Positions 9,780 through 16,829 of a DNA stretch of 64,000 bases are shown piece after piece. The DNA comes from Candidatus Rifleibacteriota bacterium (lineage in GTDB: Bacteria > Muiribacteriota > Ozemobacteria > Ozemobacterales > Ozemobacteraceae): contig JADFXM010000005.1 of assembly GCA_015233565.1 (NCBI GenBank), positions 1 to 64,000 on the forward strand, given 5' to 3'. Below the pieces are notes generated by a model. The model made no database searches and was not told the DNA's origin. It saw only the letters and a list, made by a program, of their open reading frames with translations. Position numbers and translations under genes: made by a program. The number at the start of each line of letters is the position of its first letter. Within the stretch, counting starts at the first letter, position 1.

Positions 9780-9847
9780 ATCCTTATTTTCCCGAAAATT
9801 TCGTTTTTTCTTGGAGAATAAAGCTATCCCTTTTCATTTTGGTCAAA

Positions 9848-10156
9848 TCAAAGTCCTTGGGGAAGTGCACGTATTTTTTGGGATTGGTATGAGAAGAAAA
9901 GTCTGGTCGGAGATCTTTTCTTTTTCCGCTTGATGATGACAGAAAATTTGTTTCCTTCGCGATCGTATTCGAAATCTATGCCTTTGTATTCTCTTAAAGA
10001 TCTTTTGACACCACTTTCAAGACCACGATAAGGCAACATTTTTGATGCGAATAAAGCCAAAATCGGATTCCTGATATTGGAGTTTCGATTTTTGACATTT
10101 TCAATGGTTAGATTATTAGGCAAATGGCCCGGGCTGATGGCCCGGGTTGATTATTT
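9848..10156 (-). pseudogene. C-terminal remnant of an AlbA_2/Schlafen-type ATP-binding (RecG-like) regulator
   Basis: Read leftward after an in-frame TAA just upstream, the frame gives ISPGHLPNNLTIENV, then RNSNIRNPILALFASKML, PYRGLESGVKRSLREY, and DREGNKFSVIIKR. This closely resembles the C-terminal part (HATPase_c_4-like region) of bacterial AlbA_2-domain proteins annotated as RecG-like putative DNA helicases. Only about 100 residues remain of a protein normally around 400-550; the N-terminal DNA-binding and central parts are gone. There is no good start codon (only a TTG within the motif). I read it as a decayed fragment. Confidence 0.65.
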
Positions 10157-10511
10157 CAATTCTATCTGAAAACACCAATAAACGAATCGGCGCAGTTACA
10201 AAGTAGTCTCTATGAATCAGGTCATTGCCACAAGTTCCTCAAATACGATTCTTGGAATTTCGCTGCTACCGATTGAGTTGACGCCCTGCTCACCTTGGAT
10301 GCTTCTTGTGTTTGTCAAAAGAAATTGCAAGGGAACATTGGAAAACATCCAAAATGTCTGCCAGCAATATCCTTGTTATCAACATACTTTGTTTCTTCAA
10401 TTTCATGTCTGGAAAGGCCACTGCCTTTACAATGAATGCAGGAAGTCTATATTGCGGAGTCCGGGAAAACATTTATGATTCTGAAACTTATTGTCCCGTC
10501 CGAATCCAATT

Positions 10512-11054
10512 CTATTTTTTTTCACCTTCGGGAATATATTCTCTTACTTTTTCATTTCCTCTTGCGTAAACAACTGAAAATTTCATATACGAAACTTTCC
10601 AACCCTTCTCGGTTCTTTTTAAGGAATGATGGTAATCTCCCCAGACTTCCCAGAGATCAGACCCGTTTTTGATTTGAAGAATATTTAAGGCATATCCTTT
10701 CGAAAAAACTTCGGCCGAATCACCATTTACTTCAATTTGGTGATTGGTTCTCATGTGGTGGCTCAATTTATCTTTATATAATCCTTTGTTCCATCCACTA
10801 ATTAACTCATCGGCTTTAATATGGCTTGGGGAACCACCAGCCAAAGAGGTAAAATCAACATCAATTTCATCCAGAAAATATTTCCTGCATTTTGCCCAAT
10901 CCTTGGCATCACAGGTATTATCAATGTCATCAACTACCTGTTTAATCTGGAGTTCATCAATATAGTTTTGCAAAACAGCATTGTTAGGCTGTGAAGAAGC
11001 CGAACTGGAATTGAGAAAAAGCATTAATACCGCAATTATAGCTATTTTAACCAT
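10512..11054 (-). CDS. secreted NTF2-like / SnoaL-like domain protein
   Basis: 180 residues with an N-terminal signal peptide (MVKIAIIAVLMLFLNSSSASS). The mature part matches the NTF2-like fold: helix IDELQIKQVVDDIDNTCDAKDWAKCRKYF, then DEIDVDFTSL, a MRTNHQIEVNGDSAEVFSKGYAL strand pair, and WEVWGDYHHSLKRTEKGWKVSYMKF. Such domains are often steroid-isomerase- or dehydratase-like enzymes or ligand binders; no catalytic assignment is possible. AGGAGG lies about nine bases before the ATG. It is a single leftward gene between rightward genes. Confidence 0.78.
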   Translation of the reverse strand: MVKIAIIAVLMLFLNSSSASSQPNNAVLQNYIDELQIKQVVDDIDNTCDAKDWAKCRKYFLDEIDVDFTSLAGGSPSHIKADELISGWNKGLYKDKLSHHMRTNHQIEVNGDSAEVFSKGYALNILQIKNGSDLWEVWGDYHHSLKRTEKGWKVSYMKFSVVYARGNEKVREYIPEGEKK

Positions 11055-11504
11055 GAGATTCTGCCTCCTGAGTTAATTTTCCTCATGCATTCTAAAATAA
11101 AATAGCGTTTTTTGCAACGCTTGGAAACATTTTTTACCTTCTCTTCTGAATCCCTGATTTTGTTCTGTTAAGCGAATTCACCCTTGCCTTCCGCAGGCAT
11201 TTCTGATACGATTTTCATAATATCCTGGCTACATACAAAGAACTCAATTCTGGCTATTCTCATCACATTGGATCACACTTATTCAAAGCGTGTCAAATTG
11301 TTGCAACAGATACCGGCAAACCGCACTTAACTGTCGATAAATCTCGGTACATTTTATTCAGAATAAAGTAACCCGCTTCTGATGCTAAAAAGCGGGGGCG
11401 AAAATTGGGTGGGTACACAAAAAGGCGAATTTAAGGGGATTTTTCGACAGTCTCGTACCGGTGAGCTCACCATTTTTAGAGATTAAAAGGAACAAAACCC
11501 AAAT
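11055..11504. other. intergenic region with repeat family 1 copy
   Basis: About 450 bases between divergent genes. The right part is the repeat at 11332-11456. Nothing else is recognised. Confidence 0.55.
11332..11456 (-). repeat. dispersed repeat family 1, copy B
   Basis: Inverted copy of 4783-4907. The internal sequence has drifted, but both edges and several blocks (AATCTCGGTAC, GCTTCTGATGC, TTTTTCGACAGTCTCG) are retained. The pair brackets the third radical SAM gene, ligase, dehydrogenase and NTF2-like gene. Confidence 0.8.
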
Positions 11505-11744
11505 ATGCTTCAAAACGATATCAAGAAACAGTTATCAGATTGGTTTTTCGAAAGAACCGGAGAAGAAATTCCTGAAGATTGCGAATATTTGAAATCAGGA
11601 AGTTTTGACTCCCTCGACGCATTCAAACTGGTTGGATTCATTGAAAAAACATATAATTTACAGTTGGACACTCGCGATTTTCAATCCCGGGATTTTCAAA
11701 CAATCAGTGGATTGGCAATTTTGATCTCCCGAAAAACAGGCTGA
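11505..11744 (+). CDS. stand-alone acyl carrier protein
   Basis: 79 residues, acidic and small. The motif GSFDSLDAFKLVGFIEKTY carries the serine (Ser36) of the DSL motif that would take 4'-phosphopantetheine. The sequence ends soon after an LDTRDFQSRDFQTISGLAILI helix typical of PCP/ACP domains. An AAGGA site lies about 12 bases upstream. It is probably the acyl acceptor for the adenylating ligase at 6721-8169 (inference from neighbourhood) and would need a phosphopantetheinyl transferase encoded elsewhere. Confidence 0.82.
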   Translation: MLQNDIKKQLSDWFFERTGEEIPEDCEYLKSGSFDSLDAFKLVGFIEKTYNLQLDTRDFQSRDFQTISGLAILISRKTG

Positions 11745-12064
11745 AATCTATATCAATTCAACATTTTCGGGGTCAAGGCCAGTTCACAGAACCAAGCATT
11801 TTTGTCAAAACCTTTACAACACTAGTACAATGCCTCCTAAGCATCGTTGAATTGTCAGCCATTACATAAATTTCGATTCGGCACGAGGTGATTGCCTTGC
11901 TTTCTAATTCCAGATTTGCTTTGTGTCAGCCACGTTTGGTGGTTTTATTGCAACAATATCTTGGAAACGCCCTATTAGTGGCAAGAAAGCTGTTGTCGAA
12001 AAATAAAATGAACCCCAAGTGGGGTATAATGAGTTAGATGCAGGTAAAAAAACAAGGAAGAAAA
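11745..12064. other. intergenic region before the acetyltransferase
   Basis: About 320 bases with no convincing gene. A short palindrome CCCCAAGTGGGG (12013-12024) is followed directly by TATAATG (12025-12031), a possible -10 element for the downstream gene without a well-spaced -35. Confidence 0.4.
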
Positions 12065-12799
12065 ATGAGGATTGAACGCTTAAATATTGATTCCGCAGTT
12101 TTTGGTGGTACAGTTTTGGCAATTCAGGATTTTGACTCAGCTCAAAATTTTTCGGCTTTTGAGGATGAATACTGTAAATTATATGATCCCAAGTATGTAT
12201 CATGCAAAATTTCACTTGATCAAATTTGTGATTCCCACCTATTGGAAAAACATCAATTCCATTTCATAGAATGCCAAATGCGAGCTTCAAAAAAAATTCG
12301 AAAAGCTTACGATGTTTCGTCCTTTACCCAATACTCCTTTGATCCGATTAAAGACGAACGAGATTCAGCTAATGTTCTGGAAATTGCAAAATCAACATTT
12401 TCCCAGGACCGATTCAGTAAGGATCGGTTACTTCCCTCTGACATCTCCGGAAAGCGCTACCAAAGTTATGTACAACAATCACTGAACTCAAAAAATGAAG
12501 CAGTGTACAAGCTGGTAGACTTGCGAGCAGGGAAAACAGTAGCCTTCAAGACCCACCGTTTACTTCCGAACAATGAGGCGTTGCTACTTTTGGGTGGAGT
12601 TCATTCCGATTGCAAAAACTTCGGTATTGGTGTAGTCAACAGCTATTTTGAAATCAATGCCCTTCTTGCAGCAGGAATTCGCAAAGTAACAACTCACTTT
12701 TCCGCTGCCAATCATCCGATTTTGAATTTGGAAATCGGGGAGATGGGTTATCACGTTGAAGCAACTTTTGCGGTATTCCGGAAAATTTATCGGGTTTGA
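12065..12799 (+). CDS. GNAT N-acetyltransferase, WecD/RffC-like
   Basis: 244 residues from the ATG at 12065 (AAGGAAG just upstream; an earlier ATG at 12038 lacks a site). It begins IERLNIDSAVFGG like WecD-type TDP-fucosamine acetyltransferases, has AKSTFSQDRFSKDRLLP and SGKRYQSYVQQSL, and ends LLLLGGVHSDCKNFGIGVVNSYFEINALLAAGIRKVTTHFSAANHPILNLEIGEMGYH, covering the acetyl-CoA-binding GNAT core. In E. coli WecD acetylates the amino group made by WecE, and a WecE-like gene lies at 19511. Together they could make dTDP-4-acetamido-4,6-dideoxygalactose. Its 3' end overlaps the convergent RtcR gene by 13 bp. Confidence 0.72.
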   Translation: MRIERLNIDSAVFGGTVLAIQDFDSAQNFSAFEDEYCKLYDPKYVSCKISLDQICDSHLLEKHQFHFIECQMRASKKIRKAYDVSSFTQYSFDPIKDERDSANVLEIAKSTFSQDRFSKDRLLPSDISGKRYQSYVQQSLNSKNEAVYKLVDLRAGKTVAFKTHRLLPNNEALLLLGGVHSDCKNFGIGVVNSYFEINALLAAGIRKVTTHFSAANHPILNLEIGEMGYHVEATFAVFRKIYRV

Positions 12800-14373
12800 A
12801 GAAGATCCCAGGTTATACCAAAACGTTGAAGGTATTTCCGTAAGCGGTCACTGTCGTTGGCTTTCTGACGTTGTTTACGCGATTCCGAAAACAATTGTCG
12901 TCCGGCTTCTGCAAGATTATTGCTTTTCTGACAAACCTTGATGACTTCGAAAAGTTGAACACGGTCAAATAAATCAAGTGCTGATTCGGCTTGATGACCT
13001 ATCAAATTGGCAATAACAAAGTCTGAATCAGTCGTTGCAACGACCGACCATTCACCTTTCAGGCGACAAATTTCCTTTTCGACATCCCCCTTGCTGATGC
13101 GATTTCCATCTGATAAAATCGCCATTCGTGCAATAGAGTTGTTCAGATCGCGAAAATTTGCAGGCCACTTTCCTTCTTTTCCTGCGGCAAATTGTAAGTA
13201 TGCTTTTTTAGCTTCAATGTTGAAACTTAGGAGTTTTCCGGTTTCCTTTGATCGTCTCTGTAGTTCAAAAGTAATATTAGGCTCGATATCTTCTATTCTT
13301 TCAGACAATCCGGGCAGGCGAAAACTCCAGAAATTAATTCTTGCGAATAAATCTTCCCTGAAACTCCCTTTCACAATCTCAGCCTTTAGATCTTTATTTG
13401 TTCCGGAGATAAGCTGGAAATCGCTTTCAATCTCATGATCGGAACCTACCGGCATGTAGCGTTTTTCTTCTATCGCCTGCAAAAGCATTGCCTGTTCATC
13501 TTGTCCAAGTTCCCCAATTTCGTCTAAAAAAAGGATTCCCTTGTTCGCAGCTTTAAGCAAACCGGCTCGATCCTCTGTTGCACCTGTGAAGGCACCTTTT
13601 TTGTGTCCGAACAGAACAGACATGGCCATATCTCCACGAAGAATGGCGCAGTTCACTTCTACAAACCGTCCGGAAATCATTCCACGTTCACTTTTCAGTG
13701 CAAAAATCTGCCTTGCCAGCCGGGATTTTCCCGCCCCAGTCGGCCCGGTTAGGAATATTGGATCAGAACTCCGCAGGGTCACTTTTTCAACTTCTGTGAT
13801 CAATCGGTTGAAATCAGCGTTTCGCGTCGGGATTCCGGATTTCAAAAAAGATATGTCATCACTAATTTGCTGGGTAAATCGTTTTGCTATGCAATCATAT
13901 CGTGACAGATCGAGAGAGATAATATCGAAGCTCCCGGGAGGAGCATTTCTCCGACCAGGACCAGTTTGAAGCAACTTTCCAGGGAAAAACCCTGCTTCAG
14001 TCAAGAGAAACATGCAGATTTGAATTACGTGAGTTCCAGTTGTAATGTGTAACAGATATTCCTCATTTTCCCGGTCAAAGCGGAAACAATTAAAATAATC
14101 GAGTAATCCCGAAAAAACTTCCTCAAAATCCCAGGGGTTCTTGAATTCGAGCTGACACATTACAACTTCCGTTTCAGGAGAAATTGTTCTAATGTCATTG
14201 GACACTTGCTCTGCAAGATTCTGGTCCTTTTGATTATATAAAAGGTGGAATCTTGTGATCAAAAGCTCTTCATGTTGACAAACTCCTACCGAGGGGCGCC
14301 ATTTGTCCCAACGACCAGTCTTTCCCCTGCGGTCAAGGGTTGAACCCAAAAAACCAACAACAACTTTTTTCAT
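12787..14373 (-). CDS. rtcR: RtcR, CARF-domain sigma-54 activator of RNA repair genes
   Basis: 528 residues from the ATG at 14373 (family proteins start MKK-VVVGFLGSTLD; an upstream in-frame GTG at 14409 has no ribosome site). The N-terminal ~180 residues are the RtcR/CARF sensor (VVVGFLGSTLDRRGKTGRWDKWRPS near the start; HITTGTHVIQ). A sigma-54 AAA+ domain follows: Walker A GPTGAGKS (about 209-216), GAFTGA (about 258-263) and LFLDEIGEL. A short HTH-like C-terminus (NLAEAGRQLFSESR) ends it. In E. coli RtcR senses RNA ends and activates rtcBA. Here it is divergent from a canonical sigma-54 promoter and the rtcA/rtcB genes. All motifs look intact. Confidence 0.93.
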   Translation of the reverse strand: MKKVVVGFLGSTLDRRGKTGRWDKWRPSVGVCQHEELLITRFHLLYNQKDQNLAEQVSNDIRTISPETEVVMCQLEFKNPWDFEEVFSGLLDYFNCFRFDRENEEYLLHITTGTHVIQICMFLLTEAGFFPGKLLQTGPGRRNAPPGSFDIISLDLSRYDCIAKRFTQQISDDISFLKSGIPTRNADFNRLITEVEKVTLRSSDPIFLTGPTGAGKSRLARQIFALKSERGMISGRFVEVNCAILRGDMAMSVLFGHKKGAFTGATEDRAGLLKAANKGILFLDEIGELGQDEQAMLLQAIEEKRYMPVGSDHEIESDFQLISGTNKDLKAEIVKGSFREDLFARINFWSFRLPGLSERIEDIEPNITFELQRRSKETGKLLSFNIEAKKAYLQFAAGKEGKWPANFRDLNNSIARMAILSDGNRISKGDVEKEICRLKGEWSVVATTDSDFVIANLIGHQAESALDLFDRVQLFEVIKVCQKSNNLAEAGRQLFSESRKQRQKANDSDRLRKYLQRFGITWDLLQTR

Positions 14374-14412
14374 GTTTTTTCTAATCCATTGAATGTTAAT
14401 TTTCGACACTGA

Positions 14413-14605
14413 AGCATTTCAGCCGATAATTATTTTCCAGCCATTTGCTACAATTGTGTTAATTCCTTCATTCATTAATGATGGACTCACCTACACACAA
14501 TTTATTTTATAACTTTGGCCACTTCGGCTCCGCTCAGTGACCAGTTTCGACTCTGCTCAACGAAGCCTCGTCAAGTTTCTTTTTCGGTAAATTTGCTACA
14601 CTGTC
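14413..14605 (-). repeat. dispersed repeat family 3, copy A
   Basis: About 193 bp, near-identical in inverted orientation to 36015-36184 apart from about 20 extra bases in a central GC-richer patch. Shared: CAGCCGATAATTATTTTCCA, CACAATTTATTTTATAACTT and CTCGTCAAGTTTCTTTTTCG. It lies directly upstream of RtcR, 40 bases from its start. Confidence 0.88.
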
Positions 14606-14967
14606 TAATTTTCGCATGTATTTTCGAAATTAGCTTCCTAACATCACTTCTCATCCATGAATTTTGCAGACTTAGTGACTCGACTTTTGTCGGGTCTGTC
14701 GGAAAATACCCTTAACATGATTTTACGAATACCTCTCGAAATTCTGGTCCCAGTATTTATATTTGTCTCAGCAGACGGTTTTTTCTAGTATCCCTTGCGA
14801 TTGCTATTTTTCAACAGCTTCCTACCAACATTTAATATAATTTATTATAGCAAACTATAGAATAGTATATACAAAAATAGTTAACTAATTTCTTCCGATA
14901 TTCGATTAGGCAATCAAATACTGCATCCCAAGCCAGTATCAGCAAAAGCCGTAAATTTTTCCAAAAC

Positions 14968-14984
14968 CTGGCAAGAGGCTTGCT
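14968..14984 (+). promoter_or_regulatory. sigma-54 (-24/-12) promoter of the RNA-repair operon
   Basis: CTGGCAAGAGGCTTGCT matches the RpoN consensus (TGGCAC-N5-TTGC) with exactly ten bases between GG (14970-71) and GC (14982-83). It is the only such site I saw in the RtcR-slipin gap. Transcription would start near 14995, upstream of the structured leader and slipin-rtcA-rtcB. The divergently encoded RtcR is the obvious activator. Confidence 0.85.
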
Positions 14985-15000
14985 ATATTTATTATTGCTG

Positions 15001-15069
15001 GCTGATTCGACCGCCGGCTCCAGCCCGGTGGGTTACGGAGTCCCGGGAACGGTTTGGAAGGCGAGGTCA
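15001..15069 (+). ncRNA. 5' structured leader domain of the sigma-54 transcript
   Basis: GC-rich against its surroundings. GACCGCC (15009-15015) can pair with GGC-GA-GGTC (15060-15068). Inside, CTCC (15018-21) can pair with GGAG (15037-40), or alternatively CCCGG (15024-28) with CCGGG (15043-47). It immediately precedes the tRNA-like module. No known RNA family is recognised. Confidence 0.45.
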
Positions 15070-15151
15070 GCACAACGGTTAGCTCAATGGTAGAGCAGTG
15101 GTCTGATAAACCACGTGTTGCAGGTTCAAATCCCGCACCAAATGAACGTGC
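15070..15151 (+). ncRNA. tRNA-like RNA module (tRNA-Ile-GAU mimic), possibly YrlA/Y-RNA-like
   Basis: The D arm (GCTC/GAGC with loop AATGGTA), anticodon arm (GTGGT/ACCAC, loop CTGATAA, anticodon GAT), a 5-nt variable loop and a T arm (GCAGG/CCCGC with an A-C mismatch, loop TTCAAAT) are all in tRNA order. The acceptor stem is abnormal: only GGT/ACC (15077-79 with 15137-39) closes it, followed by an internal loop and GCAC/GTGC (15070-73 with 15148-51). It is therefore unlikely to be a working tRNA. It lies in the 5' leader of an RtcR-type operon. In Salmonella the related rsr-yrlBA-rtcBA operon encodes Y RNAs whose YrlA has a tRNA-like module. No Ro60/rsr gene is in this window. The fold is seen; the kinship is inference. 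Confidence 0.65.
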
Positions 15152-15232
15152 CAAACGGCATTCAAATCGCTGGAAGGGTTGCTTCATCAAATTGCCAGGC
15201 TGATCTACAGCGGCGGTAAAGCTGTTCTTCGG

Positions 15233-15366
15233 CAACACCAGCGGAGGCCTTGCAGTATGCGAATTAAGCTGTTTGAAAAATCTGGAAGTAAACTTTCAGA
15301 GTGAAGAATGAAATTGATTCTTCTACTTTCAGCAGCAATCAGCATACTCCGCCAAAAGCGGTGTTG
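15233..15366 (+). ncRNA. long imperfect hairpin RNA between tRNA-like module and slipin gene
   Basis: Nested complementary blocks build a rod: CAACACC (15233-39) with GGTGTTG (15360-66); GCGGAG (15241-46) with CTCCGC (15347-52); TATGC (15256-60) with GCATA (15342-46); GCTG (15268-71) with CAGC (15330-33). The apex carries two small hairpins, CTGGAAGT/ACTTTCAG (15282-89, 15292-99) and GAAGAAT/ATTCTTC (15303-09, 15317-23). No protein frame is convincing here. It could be a Y-RNA-like small RNA, an RNA-ligase substrate or a translational control element. Confidence 0.6.
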
Positions 15367-15469
15367 GTAAAATGATGAAGCGCCTGGAAGGCCTTTAAAT
15401 TCTGAAGGGATCAAAAGAATTCTGTAGAGTTTGATTGGTTCAAACTAACCAGTTCAAGGAGGCAGAAAA

Positions 15470-16570
15470 ATGATTGTTAAATTTATCAGAATCAACCAGT
15501 ATCAAGTTGGACTTCGTTTTCAGAACGACAAACTTGTCGAAGCGCTTACTCCAGGATGGTATTTGGAAAAAGGAATTGTTGGAGAACGCATTGAAGTCCT
15601 TTCCGAAAAAAAAATTCTATTAATGCATCCTGAACTTGATGAAATCATCCGCACTCATTTTCTCGATGAGTATTTGGAATTCATTGATCTGAAAGATAAT
15701 GAGCGAGCTCTTTTGTGGATCGACGGGCGGTTTGAAGAAATTCTCGCTTCCGGCAAACACGCAATCTGGAAACGATTTCGGGAAGTCAAAATCGAAAAAA
15801 TTTCCATTGAAGATCCACAATTCAAGCATAAATTCCTGTACAAGATCACACAAAATCCAAAAAGCGAAACTTCGCTCACCACTCTTCTGGTTGAAGAAAA
15901 CGAAATCTGTTTATACTTCTGCGATGGAAGTCTTGTTAACGAAATTGGACCAGGGTTTTACGCTTTTTGGAAAAATGTCGGAACTCTTAAATTTCATCGA
16001 ATCGATCTTCGCGAAAAGCTATTGGAAATGTCTGGTCAGGACATCATCACCTCAGACAAAGTTACTCTACGCCTTAATACCATTATCAGCTACCGAATCA
16101 TTGATGCAAAAAAATCGATTTCAGTTTCTGAAGCTCCAGACCAAGCGCTGTATCGTGAAGGCCAATTAATTTTACGTTCGGCTATCGGCAATCGAAAACT
16201 CGATGATATACTGAATGACAAGGATGCTGTAGCCAATGAAATAATGGAAATACTTAAAACCAAAGCAGATAAATATGGTTTGTCCATTGTTTATTGTGGA
16301 ATTCGTGACATCATCCTTCCAGGGGATATTCGGGAGTTGATGAATCGAGTGGTCGCAGCTCAGAAAGAAGCTGAGGCCAATCAGATTGTCCGTCGGGAAG
16401 AAACCGCAGCAACCCGTAGCCAATGCAATACCGCTAAAATGCTTGAGCAGAATCCAACACTTATGCGTCTTAGGGAGCTCGAAGTTCTGGAGAGAATCGC
16501 AGAAAAATCCAAGCTCAATCTTTTTCTTGGCGAGAAAGGATTGACGGAAAAGGTCGTAAACATGCTTTAA
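15470..16570 (+). CDS. slipin / SPFH (band-7) domain protein without membrane anchor
   Basis: 366 residues; AAGGAGG sits seven bases before the ATG. The C-terminal two-thirds is an SPFH domain (QDIITSDKVTLRLNTIISYRIIDA, then YREGQLILRSAIGNRKLDDIL, KADKYGLSIVYCGIRDIILPGDIRELMNRVVAAQKEAEA) followed by a helical tail (NPTLMRLRELEVLERIAEKS), as in slipins and stomatins. The first ~130 residues are a separate beta-rich domain. Unlike ordinary slipins no N-terminal hydrophobic helix is present. First protein gene downstream of the sigma-54 promoter and ahead of rtcA/rtcB. A scaffold role in RNA repair is inference from context. Confidence 0.85.
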   Translation: MIVKFIRINQYQVGLRFQNDKLVEALTPGWYLEKGIVGERIEVLSEKKILLMHPELDEIIRTHFLDEYLEFIDLKDNERALLWIDGRFEEILASGKHAIWKRFREVKIEKISIEDPQFKHKFLYKITQNPKSETSLTTLLVEENEICLYFCDGSLVNEIGPGFYAFWKNVGTLKFHRIDLREKLLEMSGQDIITSDKVTLRLNTIISYRIIDAKKSISVSEAPDQALYREGQLILRSAIGNRKLDDILNDKDAVANEIMEILKTKADKYGLSIVYCGIRDIILPGDIRELMNRVVAAQKEAEANQIVRREETAATRSQCNTAKMLEQNPTLMRLRELEVLERIAEKSKLNLFLGEKGLTEKVVNML

Positions 16571-16689
16571 ATTGGTACAATACTAATCCCAAAAATATGT
16601 ACATCACCCCAAGAGCTTTGATTTGATCAAAATGAAATTGGATCAGTATATTTTCCAAGAAAACACGGAACTTTCATGAAAATAAGGAG

Positions 16690-16795
16690 CCCTTACCGGA
16701 TGGTTGAAGCATTCATTTCTGTCAGACCCAACTCCAATTTACCCAGACCTGAAGCACGAAATAGGTCGGATGAACGAACTAATTGAAATTGGTAT
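16690..16795 (+). repeat. dispersed repeat family 2, copy B
   Basis: Inverted copy of 9674-9779. It lies in the slipin-rtcA gap, ends in GGTATAAT, and stays open in the rtcA frame, so automated starts may place the rtcA N-terminus inside the repeat (16704). Confidence 0.82.
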
Positions 16796-16829
16796 AATAC
16801 AATGGCAAAGACTGCAAAGGAGAGAAAAA

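Noticed and set aside
10212..10478. Rightward 88-residue frame and antisense 60-residue frame
   Set aside because: No ribosome site, odd Cys-rich composition and no similarity seen; likely noise beside the decayed AlbA_2 remnant.
11879..11890. TCGGCACGAGG, resembling a cDNA-library adaptor
   Set aside because: Short chance match without the restriction site context; not evidence of a construct.
15070..15151. Functional tRNA-Ile gene
   Set aside because: The acceptor stem cannot form seven pairs and the T stem has a mismatch; it is reported as a tRNA-like RNA instead.
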